From positions 1-59,916 of the forward strand of contig JAJTID010000141.1 in assembly GCA_021300155.1 (NCBI GenBank): DNA of 59,916 nucleotides. The letters run 5' to 3'. Below are positions 35,611-44,587 of this stretch, piece after piece. Position 1 is the first letter of the stretch. Each line of letters begins with the position of its first letter. Position numbers and translations under genes: made by a program. The notes beneath the pieces were generated by a model. The model made no database searches. It had not been told where the DNA came from and saw nothing but the letters and a program-made list of their open reading frames with translations. Source of the stretch: Pirellula sp. (GTDB lineage: Bacteria; Planctomycetota; Planctomycetia; Pirellulales; Pirellulaceae).

Positions 35611-37932
35611 ATGAAATTCAAGTTTCCCGTCGTTATCATCGATGAAGATTTCCGTTCAGGCAATGCATCAGGGTTGGGGATTCGGGCGTTAGCAGAAGCG
35701 ATCGAACAAGAGGGGATCGAAGTCGCTGGTGTGACGAATTACGGCGACCTCTCACAGTTCGCACAACAACAAAGCCGTGCCTCGGCTTTTATCTTGTCGA
35801 TCGATGACGATGAGTTCGCGTCGGACAAATCGATGGGAACGGCACTCGAGAACATTCGGAATTTCATTTCCGAGATCCGAGTCAAGAATTCGGATATCCC
35901 CATTTTCTTGTACGGTGAGACTCGCACTTCACGTCATATTCCCAATGACATTTTGCGCGAGTTGCACGGCTTCATTCATATGTTTGAAGACACACCGGAG
36001 TTCGTTGCACGCCATATTTTGCGTGAAGCAAAGTCGTACCTGGATGGCTTAGCACCGCCGTTCTTCCGCGCGTTGGTTCACTATGCCAACGATGGTTCCT
36101 ATTCGTGGCATTGCCCAGGTCACTCGGGTGGCGTTGCTTTTTTGAAGAGTCCTGTCGGTCAGATGTTTCATCAGTTTTTTGGTGAAAACATGCTGCGAGC
36201 CGACGTTTGCAATGCGGTCGAAGAGTTAGGTCAATTGCTGGATCACACGGGCCCAGTCGCTGCTTCGGAGAGAAATGCTGCACGAATCTTTGGCGCGGAC
36301 CACTGCTTCTTTGTAACGAACGGAACATCGACTTCCAACAAAATCGTATGGCACTCGACAGTCGCCAACGGAGACATCGTCGTCGTCGATCGTAATTGCC
36401 ACAAATCTGTTTTACACTCCATCATCATGACGGGCGCTGTGCCTGTGTTCCTTACCCCCACACGGAACAATCTCGGGATCATCGGGCCCATCCCGTTGGA
36501 AGAGTTCCGGATGGAGAATATTCAGAAGAAGATCGATGCAAATCCGTTCGCTCGCGAAGCTCAAGCGAAACATCCCGATCGCAAACCTCGCATTTTGACG
36601 ATCACCCAAAGTACTTACGATGGAATTATCTACAACGTCGAGGAACTACGGCGAATGTTGGACGGTGAGATTGGTACACTTCATTTTGATGAAGCGTGGT
36701 TGCCTCATGCCGCTTTCCATCAGTTTTATAAGAACTTTCATGCGATCGGTCCGAATCGTCCTGCACCAAAAGAGTCGATGATCTTCGCGACCCACTCGAC
36801 TCACAAATTGCTCGCGGGCATCTCGCAAGCGTCGCATATTTTGGTTCGCGAACCCGTCACTAAGAAACTGGACCGGCACACATTTAACGAAGCCTACTTG
36901 ATGCACGCTTCAACTTCGCCTCAGTACGCGATTATCGCTTCCTGCGATGTGGCTGCAGCGATGATGGAACCGCCTGGCGGAACGGCGCTAGTTGCCGAGT
37001 CCATCATGGAAGCGATCGATTTCCGACGAGCCATGCGAAAAGTGGACGAAGAATGGGGTAGCGATTGGTGGTTTAAAGTCTGGGGACCTGACAATTTAGC
37101 GGAAGAAGGAGTCGGAGCACGCGAAGACTGGATGTTGCATGCAGGTGACAAGTGGCACGGTTTTGGAAATCTAGCGCCTGGTTTCAACATGCTGGATCCG
37201 ATCAAGGCGACCGTGATCACCCCAGGCCTCGACGTCTCGGGACAATTTGCGGAGACAGGAATCCCTGCTTCGATCGTAACGCGTTATTTGTCGGAGCATG
37301 GCGTTATTGTCGAGAAGACTGGACTTTATTCCTTCTTCATTATGTTCACGATCGGAATCACAAAGGGTCGCTGGAACACCTTGCTCAGCGCTTTGCAACA
37401 ATTCAAAGACGACTATGATAAGAACCAACCGATGTGGAAAATCTTGCCAGAGTTTTGTCAGCAGTATCCGAAGTACGAACGCATCGGACTCAAGGATCTC
37501 TGCCAGCAGATTCACGACACCTACACCAAGTATGATGTCGCCCGCGTTACGACGGAAATGTATCTTTCCCCGATGCAGCCAGCCATGAAGCCTTCGGATG
37601 CGTTCGCGATGATGGCTCACGATGAAGTGGATCGCGTGGAGATCGACAATCTCGAGGGCAGAGCAACGGCTGTGCTTCTTACTCCGTATCCACCTGGAAT
37701 CCCTTTGTTGATCCCCGGAGAACGTTTCAACAAACTGATTATCGAGTATCTACGGTTTGCTCAGATGTTCAACGATAAGTTCCCGGGTTTCGATACCGAC
37801 ATTCATGGACTGGTCGAAGAAGAGATCGATGGAAAGCGGCGCTTCTATGTCGATTGTGTTCGAATGAAGGAAACGGACGAAGAAATAGCCGAACATACCA
37901 AAACAATGGGTCGCAAACCTGCGGTCGTTTGA
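35611..37932 (+). CDS. Orn/Lys/Arg decarboxylase (fold-type I, PLP)
   Basis: About 773 residues, full length for the biodegradative arginine/lysine decarboxylase family. A receiver-like wing domain (1-125) begins FPVVIIDEDFRSG. The PLP domain has CPGHSGGVAFLKSP, then FFVTNGTSTSNKIVWHSTV, the Asp of LHFDEAWLPHAAF, and Lys399 in THSTHKLLAGISQASHI, which should hold PLP. The C-terminal domain includes PYPPGIPLLIPGE. It decarboxylates a basic amino acid to a polyamine precursor or for acid resistance; the exact substrate cannot be read. An AAAGG ribosome site precedes the ATG. The tRNA-Leu gene lies 19 bases beyond its stop, on the other strand. Confidence 0.93.
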   Translation: MKFKFPVVIIDEDFRSGNASGLGIRALAEAIEQEGIEVAGVTNYGDLSQFAQQQSRASAFILSIDDDEFASDKSMGTALENIRNFISEIRVKNSDIPIFLYGETRTSRHIPNDILRELHGFIHMFEDTPEFVARHILREAKSYLDGLAPPFFRALVHYANDGSYSWHCPGHSGGVAFLKSPVGQMFHQFFGENMLRADVCNAVEELGQLLDHTGPVAASERNAARIFGADHCFFVTNGTSTSNKIVWHSTVANGDIVVVDRNCHKSVLHSIIMTGAVPVFLTPTRNNLGIIGPIPLEEFRMENIQKKIDANPFAREAQAKHPDRKPRILTITQSTYDGIIYNVEELRRMLDGEIGTLHFDEAWLPHAAFHQFYKNFHAIGPNRPAPKESMIFATHSTHKLLAGISQASHILVREPVTKKLDRHTFNEAYLMHASTSPQYAIIASCDVAAAMMEPPGGTALVAESIMEAIDFRRAMRKVDEEWGSDWWFKVWGPDNLAEEGVGAREDWMLHAGDKWHGFGNLAPGFNMLDPIKATVITPGLDVSGQFAETGIPASIVTRYLSEHGVIVEKTGLYSFFIMFTIGITKGRWNTLLSALQQFKDDYDKNQPMWKILPEFCQQYPKYERIGLKDLCQQIHDTYTKYDVARVTTEMYLSPMQPAMKPSDAFAMMAHDEVDRVEIDNLEGRATAVLLTPYPPGIPLLIPGERFNKLIIEYLRFAQMFNDKFPGFDTDIHGLVEEEIDGKRRFYVDCVRMKETDEEIAEHTKTMGRKPAVV

Positions 37933-37951
37933 CGGCAAGAGTTAGAAAAGA

Positions 37952-38037
37952 TACCGCTGGTGGGACTCGAACCCACACGGGACTTTACGCCCCAGCAGAT
38001 TTTAAATCTGCTGCGTCTGCCATTTCGCCACAGCGGC
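37952..38037 (-). tRNA. tRNA-Leu (anticodon TAA)
   Basis: On the minus strand the acceptor arm GCCGCTG pairs with CAGCGGT (last pair G-U), the discriminator is A, the D-arm is GCGAAATGGCAGACGC, and the anticodon arm AGCAGATTTAAAATCTGCT has TAA in the loop. A long variable arm (GGCGTAAAGTCC) marks a class II tRNA, and the T-arm is GTGGGTTCGAGTCCCAC. CCA is not encoded. Length 86. Confidence 0.95.
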
Positions 38038-38159
38038 ATCAGGCCACAGTTTAGCGATACCTGATCAAGACGGCTAGTGCGTCTTGAAAATGACTGCTCG
38101 CTTGACAGATGAGACTAGGAGCGACTTAGGCGACCGCGAGATCGAGGTCGGACGCTGTC

Positions 38160-38660
38160 TTATTCGACGGTTTCAGGAGCTTTCAATGGGTTTTCGGTTG
38201 TTTGCTGAGACTGTTGAGCCCGGCAGATTTCGATCGAGATATCTTGGACGGACTCCAGAATGCTAAGCTCTAAGTCCATTTCGTTTTCGGATTCCAGTTC
38301 AAGAGGGATCGGTTCCGAAACGGTAGGCTCCATCATGTCGTCGTAGTAAGAGAAAAATTCATCAACGGACCGGCAGACCACTTCGGAAAGCATCGGCTGC
38401 CATTCTTCACAAGACAGATGAGTGACAGGATAGCTCGAGGTGACGAGATCCCTCAAAACGAAACGCTCAGAGTCACCTGGCGTAGGAATGTTGTCGAGTG
38501 AGTTACAATCGACATCGCTCCAGGCGGCAGCCAAGGATGCATTGCGATTCCCTTTTCGCAAACTTTCGCGTTGAGCGACGGACTTCCGCAATTGATCCCA
38601 CCCTAGTGCATTCACAAACTTATTGGGGTCAACGTTCGCTTGAATAGAATTGCGGTTCAT
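38160..38660 (-). CDS. Hypothetical acidic protein (166 aa)
   Basis: The ATG at 38660 gives MNRNSIQANVDPNKFVNALG; the frame extends 25 codons upstream (MVRVVLVAILTYLF), which could be a membrane helix, so a longer form from 38735 is possible. The conserved-looking part is FVNALGWDQLRKSVAQRESL, followed by an acidic C-terminal half (PLELESENEMDLELSILE). No family is recognised. It is downstream of tRNA-Leu on the same strand. Confidence 0.55.
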   Translation of the reverse strand: MNRNSIQANVDPNKFVNALGWDQLRKSVAQRESLRKGNRNASLAAAWSDVDCNSLDNIPTPGDSERFVLRDLVTSSYPVTHLSCEEWQPMLSEVVCRSVDEFFSYYDDMMEPTVSEPIPLELESENEMDLELSILESVQDISIEICRAQQSQQTTENPLKAPETVE

Positions 38661-38964
38661 GGAATGATCCAGTGGAGTAACGAAAGCTCTTTCGAATAGA
38701 TAAGTCAGGATCGCGACCAGGACGACTCGAACCATTCGAGGTCAGCCATATTTGGGCTGGAGACTGCGGGGTCATAACGTTTATTCCGACAAGATGAAGC
38801 AATCAGACGGCTTGTACTGAAGAACAACGGCGTGGAACATTGAGGAATTTAAATGCAAATCGAACTTCTTCCCTCGCGATTCGGATTTCGCGACTTGGCC
38901 CGAATGATCTAAAATGGCTCAGCTTTTAAGGACGTTTTGAAATGCCCCGGGGTTAGGTCTGAAC

Positions 38965-39846
38965 ATGCTAAGAATCGCGATTGCATTACTTTTTACATTC
39001 TCTCTTGGCCACTCCGCTTACAGCCAAGGAGTTCTGTTTCGATGGAAGTTGGTTCCTGGAACGAAACTTTATTCCGACGTCGAGCAAGTGATGGAGCAAT
39101 CTCCACCCGGGGTAACCACGCCTGTTAAGCAGATGACACGGATCACCCAACTCTGGGAAGTCAAGAACAAGAATGAGGATGGCTCGGTCCAAATCGTGAC
39201 CGTACTCCAACGAGCGCAACTCTCGATGGATATTCCCGGTGCTGGGAGTGTGGAAATGGATACCGACAAAACGGAAGACTTTGGCTTTGCAAAGCAAATC
39301 GGTCAAATGTTCCGCCCGATGATTGGAGTGGAATGTTTTAATACGATGGCAGCGAATGGCAAGATATCCAATGTTGTCATCCCGGATGAAGCATTGAAAG
39401 GCTTTCGTTCGATCCCCATGGGCTCATCCATGGAGCCTGTTTTGAAGGACTCCATCGAGAAAGGCTCACCGGTTTTCCCTGACGCACCAATACTTCCCGG
39501 TCACACTTGGACGCAGGTCACGGAAACGAAGAATGACACTGGCATTCTCGAATCAACCAATCAATACAAGTACATTGGCCCGGTCATGTTCGAGGGCAGA
39601 CAAATCCACCAATTCAACGTCAGCACGAAGATGGATTTTAAGGGCGAAGGCAAATTCAAGGCAAAGATTACAGTTCCTTCTCAAGATATCCAAGGTAAAC
39701 TTTGGTTCGACAATGAAAATGGTTATTTGGTGGTCAGCGAGCTTAGTCAAAACATGACGATGAACATTCAAATACCAGATCAACCTTTGGTTGAGCAAAA
39801 GGTAGTCCAGAAAATGAAAACCGGATTCAGGCAAGAGAAGAAATAA
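38965..39846 (+). CDS. Secreted beta-rich protein (DUF6263-like)
   Basis: The signal peptide is MLRIAIALLFTFSLGHSAYS. The mature protein starts with FRWKLVPGTKLYSDVEQ and alternates beta strands with a mid-protein phrase SIPMGSSMEPVLKDSIEKG, PILPGHTWTQVTE and KLWFDNENGYLVVSEL. This order, including the late 'WFDNENGYLV', matches planctomycete proteins related to DUF6263, whose function is unknown. It ends two bases before the U32 gene, so the two are cotranscribed, though no shared function is obvious. Confidence 0.75.
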   Translation: MLRIAIALLFTFSLGHSAYSQGVLFRWKLVPGTKLYSDVEQVMEQSPPGVTTPVKQMTRITQLWEVKNKNEDGSVQIVTVLQRAQLSMDIPGAGSVEMDTDKTEDFGFAKQIGQMFRPMIGVECFNTMAANGKISNVVIPDEALKGFRSIPMGSSMEPVLKDSIEKGSPVFPDAPILPGHTWTQVTETKNDTGILESTNQYKYIGPVMFEGRQIHQFNVSTKMDFKGEGKFKAKITVPSQDIQGKLWFDNENGYLVVSELSQNMTMNIQIPDQPLVEQKVVQKMKTGFRQEKK

Positions 39847-39848
39847 AC

Positions 39849-42377
39849 ATGACAATTGTATCGTCCGTCGGAAAGCCAGCGCCCGAGCTGCTGGCTCCCG
39901 CAGGAAACTGGGAATGTATCCACGCCGCGATTGAGAATGGAGCCGATGCCGTCTACTTTGGCCTCGATGTCGGATTCAACGCACGTGCACGAGCCGTGAA
40001 CTTTTCGATGGACGACTTGCCAACATTGATGCAAACCTTGCATCGTCGTGGAGTCGTCGGTTACGTCACGCTCAATACCCTTGTCTTTACCGATGAGCTT
40101 GCGCAATTCGAAGAAAATGTTGCGGAGCTTGCCAAAGCGGGCGTCGATGCCGTTTTGGTTCAAGATCTTGGGGCCGCAAGACTCATTCGTCAGATCTGTC
40201 CAGAACTTTCGATCCATGCAAGTACGCAAATGACGATGGTTTCCGCAGAGACCATTCATGCGATCGAATCGTTGGGTATCGATCGTGTCGTGCTGGCTCG
40301 TGAATTGTCGTTGAAGGAGATCAAGAAGATAACATCGGCAACCACCAAGCCGGTGGAGTGCTTCGTGCACGGAGCACTTTGCGTTGCATACAGTGGACAA
40401 TGCCTTACGAGTGAGTCGCTCGGTGGCAGAAGTGCGAACCGAGGCCAATGCGCTCAGGCTTGCAGACTCAACTACGACTTGATCTGCGACGGGCAGTATA
40501 AAAATCTCGGAGACAACCGCTATCTACTTTCACCTCAGGATCTTGCGGGATACGAATACATTCCACAGCTCATCGACGCTGGAGTGTGCTCTCTTAAAAT
40601 CGAGGGCCGACTCAAGACACCGGAGTATGTGGCGAACATAGTAGGCCATTATCGACAAGCGATCGATGACGCCATGCAGGGCAAAGAAACGCACTGGTCA
40701 TCCACAGCACGACGTGAAATGGAACTAAGCTTTTCACGAGGTTTCAGCCCGGGCTGGCTCGAAGGTTGCAATCACAAACGATTGGTATCTGGTGAAAGCA
40801 GTGCTAAAAAAGGAGTGAAGGCGGGGCACGTCGTGCGAGTGAGAGGCGAACGCGTACTAGTCGATCTCGATGTCCCGCTGATGCCTGGTGACGGAGTCGT
40901 ATTCGATGGCGACCGAATCGCAGGGGAAGAGATTGGCGGGCGTATCTTCCAAGTCTTTCTTCACGGCAAGAGAATCGATCAACCTACCTCGGGTCGAGTG
41001 GAGTTGGCCTTTCAGCACGGATTGATCAACGAAGACAATGTGCGGAGCGGTATACCTCTTTGGCAAACGGATTCTCCGCAACTAACCAAGCGATTAAGGA
41101 GCACCTTTGAGACGAAACAACCTCGCTTCAAAAAAGAGGTGGAGATGTCCATCATTGTTCGTGTGGGTGAACCCGTCCAATGTTCTGTTTGGGTGAAGAA
41201 GCATCCGGACGTTAAACTTGATTGGTCACACGAGTATCTGCCCGAAGTCGCGAGAAAGCATCCGCTGAGCGAAGGGCCGTTGCTAGAGCAATTGAATCGA
41301 CTCGGCAATACGCCTTATGTTCTTTCCAAGATCCACGCCACCATAGACGGGAATCCGATGCTACCACTCAGTGTGATGGGTGATATCCGAAAGTCGCTGG
41401 TGGAGCATCTGGATCGATTACTCCTGGAACGTCCCCCGCGAATAGTTGCGACAGGACGATCCGCTTTGATGCTGCGGGAGGTCGAAACGAAAGCGGATTC
41501 CATGAATGGTGCGAAGCCTCAACTTGTGGTTCTGGTTCGTTCGTTGAGTCAGTTAGAGGCAGTGCTTCGAGAAGGCCAAAAACTTGTACATGCGGACTTC
41601 CACGATATTCGAGAGTATGAGAAAGCGGTTTCAATGGCTCACGAAGCGGGAGCACAGATTTATTTGGCATCGCTTCGGATTCAGAAACCTGGGGAGACCG
41701 GGCTCTTTCGAGCTATGGAAAAACGTCCTGCAGATGGCTGGTTGGTTCGCAACTTGGCTGCACTAGACTATGCGCGTCGAGCAGGCATTCCTACGATTGC
41801 AGACTTTAGCCTCAATGCGACGAATCCTCTGACGGCCGACTGGCTGATCGAGAAAGGCGCTCATCGTTTTACGGCATCCTACGATTTGAATCGAGACCAA
41901 TTGACCGAGTTAGTGGCTGCCGTCCCTAGATCGTGGATTGAAGTGGTGATTCACCAACATATGCCGATGTTCCATATGGAGCACTGTGTTTTTTGCACGG
42001 TGCTATCGCCTGGAACCAACAAAACGAATTGCGGCCGTCCATGCGACCGGCACGATGTGAAACTACGCGATCGAATAGGAGTAGAGCACGTATTGCACGC
42101 TGATATTGGTTGCCGCAATACACTCTACAATGGTCATGCGCAAAGTGGATCCGAGGCGACTCCAACATTGATCCGGCTCGGTGTGCAGCATTTTCGAGTC
42201 GAGTTACTGCGCGATGCGAGCCATCCAGAGGTCGCCGAAGTTCTTTCTTTGTATCGAAACCTATTGGAAGGAGCCCTTGAGGGTACAGAGGTCTGGAAGA
42301 GACTCAAAGCGACCAATCGCCTTGGAGTCACGCGTGGAACGCTGGAACACCCAAGGAATCCATTGGCCATTCTTTAG
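39849..42377 (+). CDS. U32 family protein with DUF3656 (RlhA/TrhP-type RNA hydroxylation factor)
   Basis: 842 residues. The U32 TIM-barrel-like part starts KPAPELLAPAGNWECIHAA and continues DAVYFGLDVGFNARARA, ELSIHASTQMTMVSAE and the signature ECFVHGALCVAYSGQC, then NRGQCAQACRLNYDL and CSLKIEGRLKTPEYVANI. The Cys set here probably binds an iron-sulfur cluster. The middle (about 430-530) fits DUF3656. The C-terminal part has HMEHCVFCTVL, NCGRPCDRH and HADIGCRNTLYNG, with more conserved Cys. Members hydroxylate C2501 of 23S rRNA (RlhA) or U34 of tRNA (TrhP); the DUF3656 and length favour the RlhA side. The old name 'peptidase U32/collagenase' is historical. Two bases separate it from the gene upstream. 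Confidence 0.88.
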   Translation: MTIVSSVGKPAPELLAPAGNWECIHAAIENGADAVYFGLDVGFNARARAVNFSMDDLPTLMQTLHRRGVVGYVTLNTLVFTDELAQFEENVAELAKAGVDAVLVQDLGAARLIRQICPELSIHASTQMTMVSAETIHAIESLGIDRVVLARELSLKEIKKITSATTKPVECFVHGALCVAYSGQCLTSESLGGRSANRGQCAQACRLNYDLICDGQYKNLGDNRYLLSPQDLAGYEYIPQLIDAGVCSLKIEGRLKTPEYVANIVGHYRQAIDDAMQGKETHWSSTARREMELSFSRGFSPGWLEGCNHKRLVSGESSAKKGVKAGHVVRVRGERVLVDLDVPLMPGDGVVFDGDRIAGEEIGGRIFQVFLHGKRIDQPTSGRVELAFQHGLINEDNVRSGIPLWQTDSPQLTKRLRSTFETKQPRFKKEVEMSIIVRVGEPVQCSVWVKKHPDVKLDWSHEYLPEVARKHPLSEGPLLEQLNRLGNTPYVLSKIHATIDGNPMLPLSVMGDIRKSLVEHLDRLLLERPPRIVATGRSALMLREVETKADSMNGAKPQLVVLVRSLSQLEAVLREGQKLVHADFHDIREYEKAVSMAHEAGAQIYLASLRIQKPGETGLFRAMEKRPADGWLVRNLAALDYARRAGIPTIADFSLNATNPLTADWLIEKGAHRFTASYDLNRDQLTELVAAVPRSWIEVVIHQHMPMFHMEHCVFCTVLSPGTNKTNCGRPCDRHDVKLRDRIGVEHVLHADIGCRNTLYNGHAQSGSEATPTLIRLGVQHFRVELLRDASHPEVAEVLSLYRNLLEGALEGTEVWKRLKATNRLGVTRGTLEHPRNPLAIL

Positions 42378-42563
42378 GCTATGTTTTCGGACAATCAGAT
42401 CTCGGGGCAAGTGATGGTTACGCTCAGTTTTTTGGGTGAATCACAGGTCCGGATGCAGGGAGCAATGCAACGCATTCGATACAGCCAAATAAAGAACGCA
42501 TGGAGAACTTTAATCGCGAACTCTTCATTTGCTTTACCGTCAACTGCTGTGCTGAAGCCAGCG

Positions 42564-44231
42564 TTACTGCCGAGGACCACGGCCGCGGCCTCGTCCTCCG
42601 CCGCCAGTATTTCGTTGATGATTCTCGGTATTGGCAGCGACAATTCCTTCGAGAGCTTCTGCCCAGGATGGGATTTTTCCGCTCTTCGTAACAGCCGAGA
42701 CGGCTTCACGGTCTTCGTCTCCACCGCGACGATCATCTTCCTCAGACATCTGACGTTTGGGTCTATCGCCTCTCGCTCTGTCGCTTCTCGGCCTGCGACT
42801 TGAATGTTTGATTTCGTCGTCTTCGTCCACTCTATCGCTGGGAGTACGAACCGTTGGACCGAAATCATCGTCATCCACCGGGACGAAGCCGACATTGTCA
42901 TCAATACCATCGCCGAAACCATCTGCAGCCGGCAACCTTTCACCAGCAACGCGTTCAGCTCTAGGGCCTCTGCCTCTTTCGTTTCGAGCCGGCCTGTCCG
43001 CATTTCGGTTCCCATCCGCGCTGCGGTGCCGTGACCCTCGGGGCGTCTCGCTCGACTCGGATCGACGACCCTCGCTGCGCAGTTCACCACTCTGTGAACC
43101 GCTGCTATGGGCTAAATCTCTCGTTGCCGAGTCCCTTGCATCACCACGTCCGCCTGATCGCGGGCTTCGGCTTTCGCTGCGAGTTTCATTACTGCGAACA
43201 TCACTGCTTCCGCGAGTATCTTCGGGAGAACGTGGGCGTCTTCCCTCAGTGGGTCGCTCTTCCTGGCCGCGAGAATCCGAACGACTTCTCGAGCTTGAGC
43301 CGCTGCGACTGTCGGGACGATCACTTCGGACTCGATCTCGTCCGCTGCTTCTGGATGCGCTAGTGTCTTCCGCACTGCTTTCAAGTTCGACTGAATCAGC
43401 GATATCCCTCGATGGCTCGGCTAGCTCGCCTTCTGCTCTGCCTCGACGTGGTGGTCTGCGGTGGGACCGTCTTTCGGGTGCAGCTTCGCCGATTGGGCGA
43501 TCCGTGTCGCCCCGTTCTCTGTGGCGGCTTTGCGAAGATCTCGGTTCGACCGCCATTGAATCCGGATCCTCGATTCTGGAATCCGAAGTTCTTTCGATAG
43601 AGGTTCTAGGGGCTCTTTCTTCTCGAAAGGACGAATCGGGGCGTTGCTCTCGGTTGCCGCCACCCCGCTGTGGTCTTTCGTCCCGCAGCGGTCTTTCCCC
43701 GTCACCCCGAGGAGTTCTTTCGCCATCGCGCGGAGGCCGTTCGCCCGAAACCCGTGGTTGTCTTTCGCCGCGTGGCTGGCTCTCACTAGTTCGCGGCTGC
43801 CGATCGCCACCTTTTCGCCGAGGGGCCCCAAATGAAACGACTGGCTCATCGGAACCAGTCTGCGAGCTTTCCAACGGAGCGGCGTCAGTAGTAGAATCTT
43901 TCGAATCCCAAAAGCTAGTCTTCTCTCGTTTGGAGCTAACTCTACTGGAATCCTTTACGCTGCGCTCGGATGGTTTTGGGCGAGCATCAGCTTGTTCGGA
44001 TTCTACCGATGGCACCAAAGAATCCGATTCTGAAGGCTGGATCCCAAAGAATGAAGTGACTGCGTCCCACGAGGATCGCAAACGGGATGGTTCTTTGGCT
44101 TTTTCGACTGGCTTTGTAGGTTCAGGAAGCGAAGAATCGCTTTTCGCTTTCGTAGCGTCCGATTTTTTTGCGGCTGGGGTGATGGAGGGAGTACCTAGTA
44201 AGTTTGCCAAACTATTCCAATGATCTGACAT
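42564..44231 (-). CDS. Intrinsically disordered Arg/Ser/Asp/Gly-rich protein (555 aa)
   Basis: The start MSDHWNSLANLLGTPS and an early segment SSWDAVTSFFGIQPSESD look structured; residues about 100-500 are low complexity, rich in Arg, Ser, Asp, Gly and Pro with motifs such as GERQPRVSGERPPRDGER and SRSGSSSRSRSDSRG. The C-terminus has a short helix KIPSWAEALEGIVAANTEN followed by an RGG-type tail (GGGGRGRGRGPRQ). This suggests RNA binding or phase-separating behaviour. The N- and C-terminal anchors are probably the conserved parts. The opposite strand has a 488-codon open frame, explained by CG-rich Arg/Ser codons; I take the minus strand as the true gene because of the structured ends. Confidence 0.8.
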   Translation of the reverse strand: MSDHWNSLANLLGTPSITPAAKKSDATKAKSDSSLPEPTKPVEKAKEPSRLRSSWDAVTSFFGIQPSESDSLVPSVESEQADARPKPSERSVKDSSRVSSKREKTSFWDSKDSTTDAAPLESSQTGSDEPVVSFGAPRRKGGDRQPRTSESQPRGERQPRVSGERPPRDGERTPRGDGERPLRDERPQRGGGNREQRPDSSFREERAPRTSIERTSDSRIEDPDSMAVEPRSSQSRHRERGDTDRPIGEAAPERRSHRRPPRRGRAEGELAEPSRDIADSVELESSAEDTSASRSSGRDRVRSDRPDSRSGSSSRSRSDSRGQEERPTEGRRPRSPEDTRGSSDVRSNETRSESRSPRSGGRGDARDSATRDLAHSSGSQSGELRSEGRRSESSETPRGSRHRSADGNRNADRPARNERGRGPRAERVAGERLPAADGFGDGIDDNVGFVPVDDDDFGPTVRTPSDRVDEDDEIKHSSRRPRSDRARGDRPKRQMSEEDDRRGGDEDREAVSAVTKSGKIPSWAEALEGIVAANTENHQRNTGGGGRGRGRGPRQ

Positions 44232-44486
44232 ACCGATTCGCTAACGTAATTGTTTCGTAATGGTTGAATATATTTTCCGTCCCGATTCGTGGTTCCAATC
44301 CACGGATGAGCCGTATCGGGAGAATTCCCCATTTCGTGAGATTTAGGCCGAAAGTGCCTTCTGCACGCTTGATTTTCGTTCGAGGATTCCAGCCCAAAAT
44401 ATAGCACTACTCGGGAATCTTCGGGATGCTAGTCTCATGAATCTTGGGAAAAAGCAATCTAGATTGGGGATTACAGCGGAAGAAAG

Positions 44487-44516
44487 TTGACACTTGGGGG
44501 TATCCAGCCTTAATCT
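44487..44516 (+). promoter_or_regulatory. Possible sigma-70-type promoter for the 44588 gene
   Basis: A perfect -35 hexamer TTGACA (44487-44492) is followed after 18 bases by TAATCT, a weak -10 match. It lies about 70 bases before the ATG. The rest of the 356-base gap (44232-44587) shows no gene. Confidence 0.3.
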
Positions 44517-44587
44517 TAATAGGGCAGCGGTTTGACTTTTCTGCCGTTTCCGGACCACCGTTCTCTTCAGCTTTTCTGTAGGAGTCC

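Noticed and set aside
42757-44223. 488-codon plus-strand frame opposite the disordered protein
   Set aside because: It mirrors Arg/Ser codons of the minus gene and gives a Ser/Leu/Arg-only sequence without structured ends. It is a by-product of composition.
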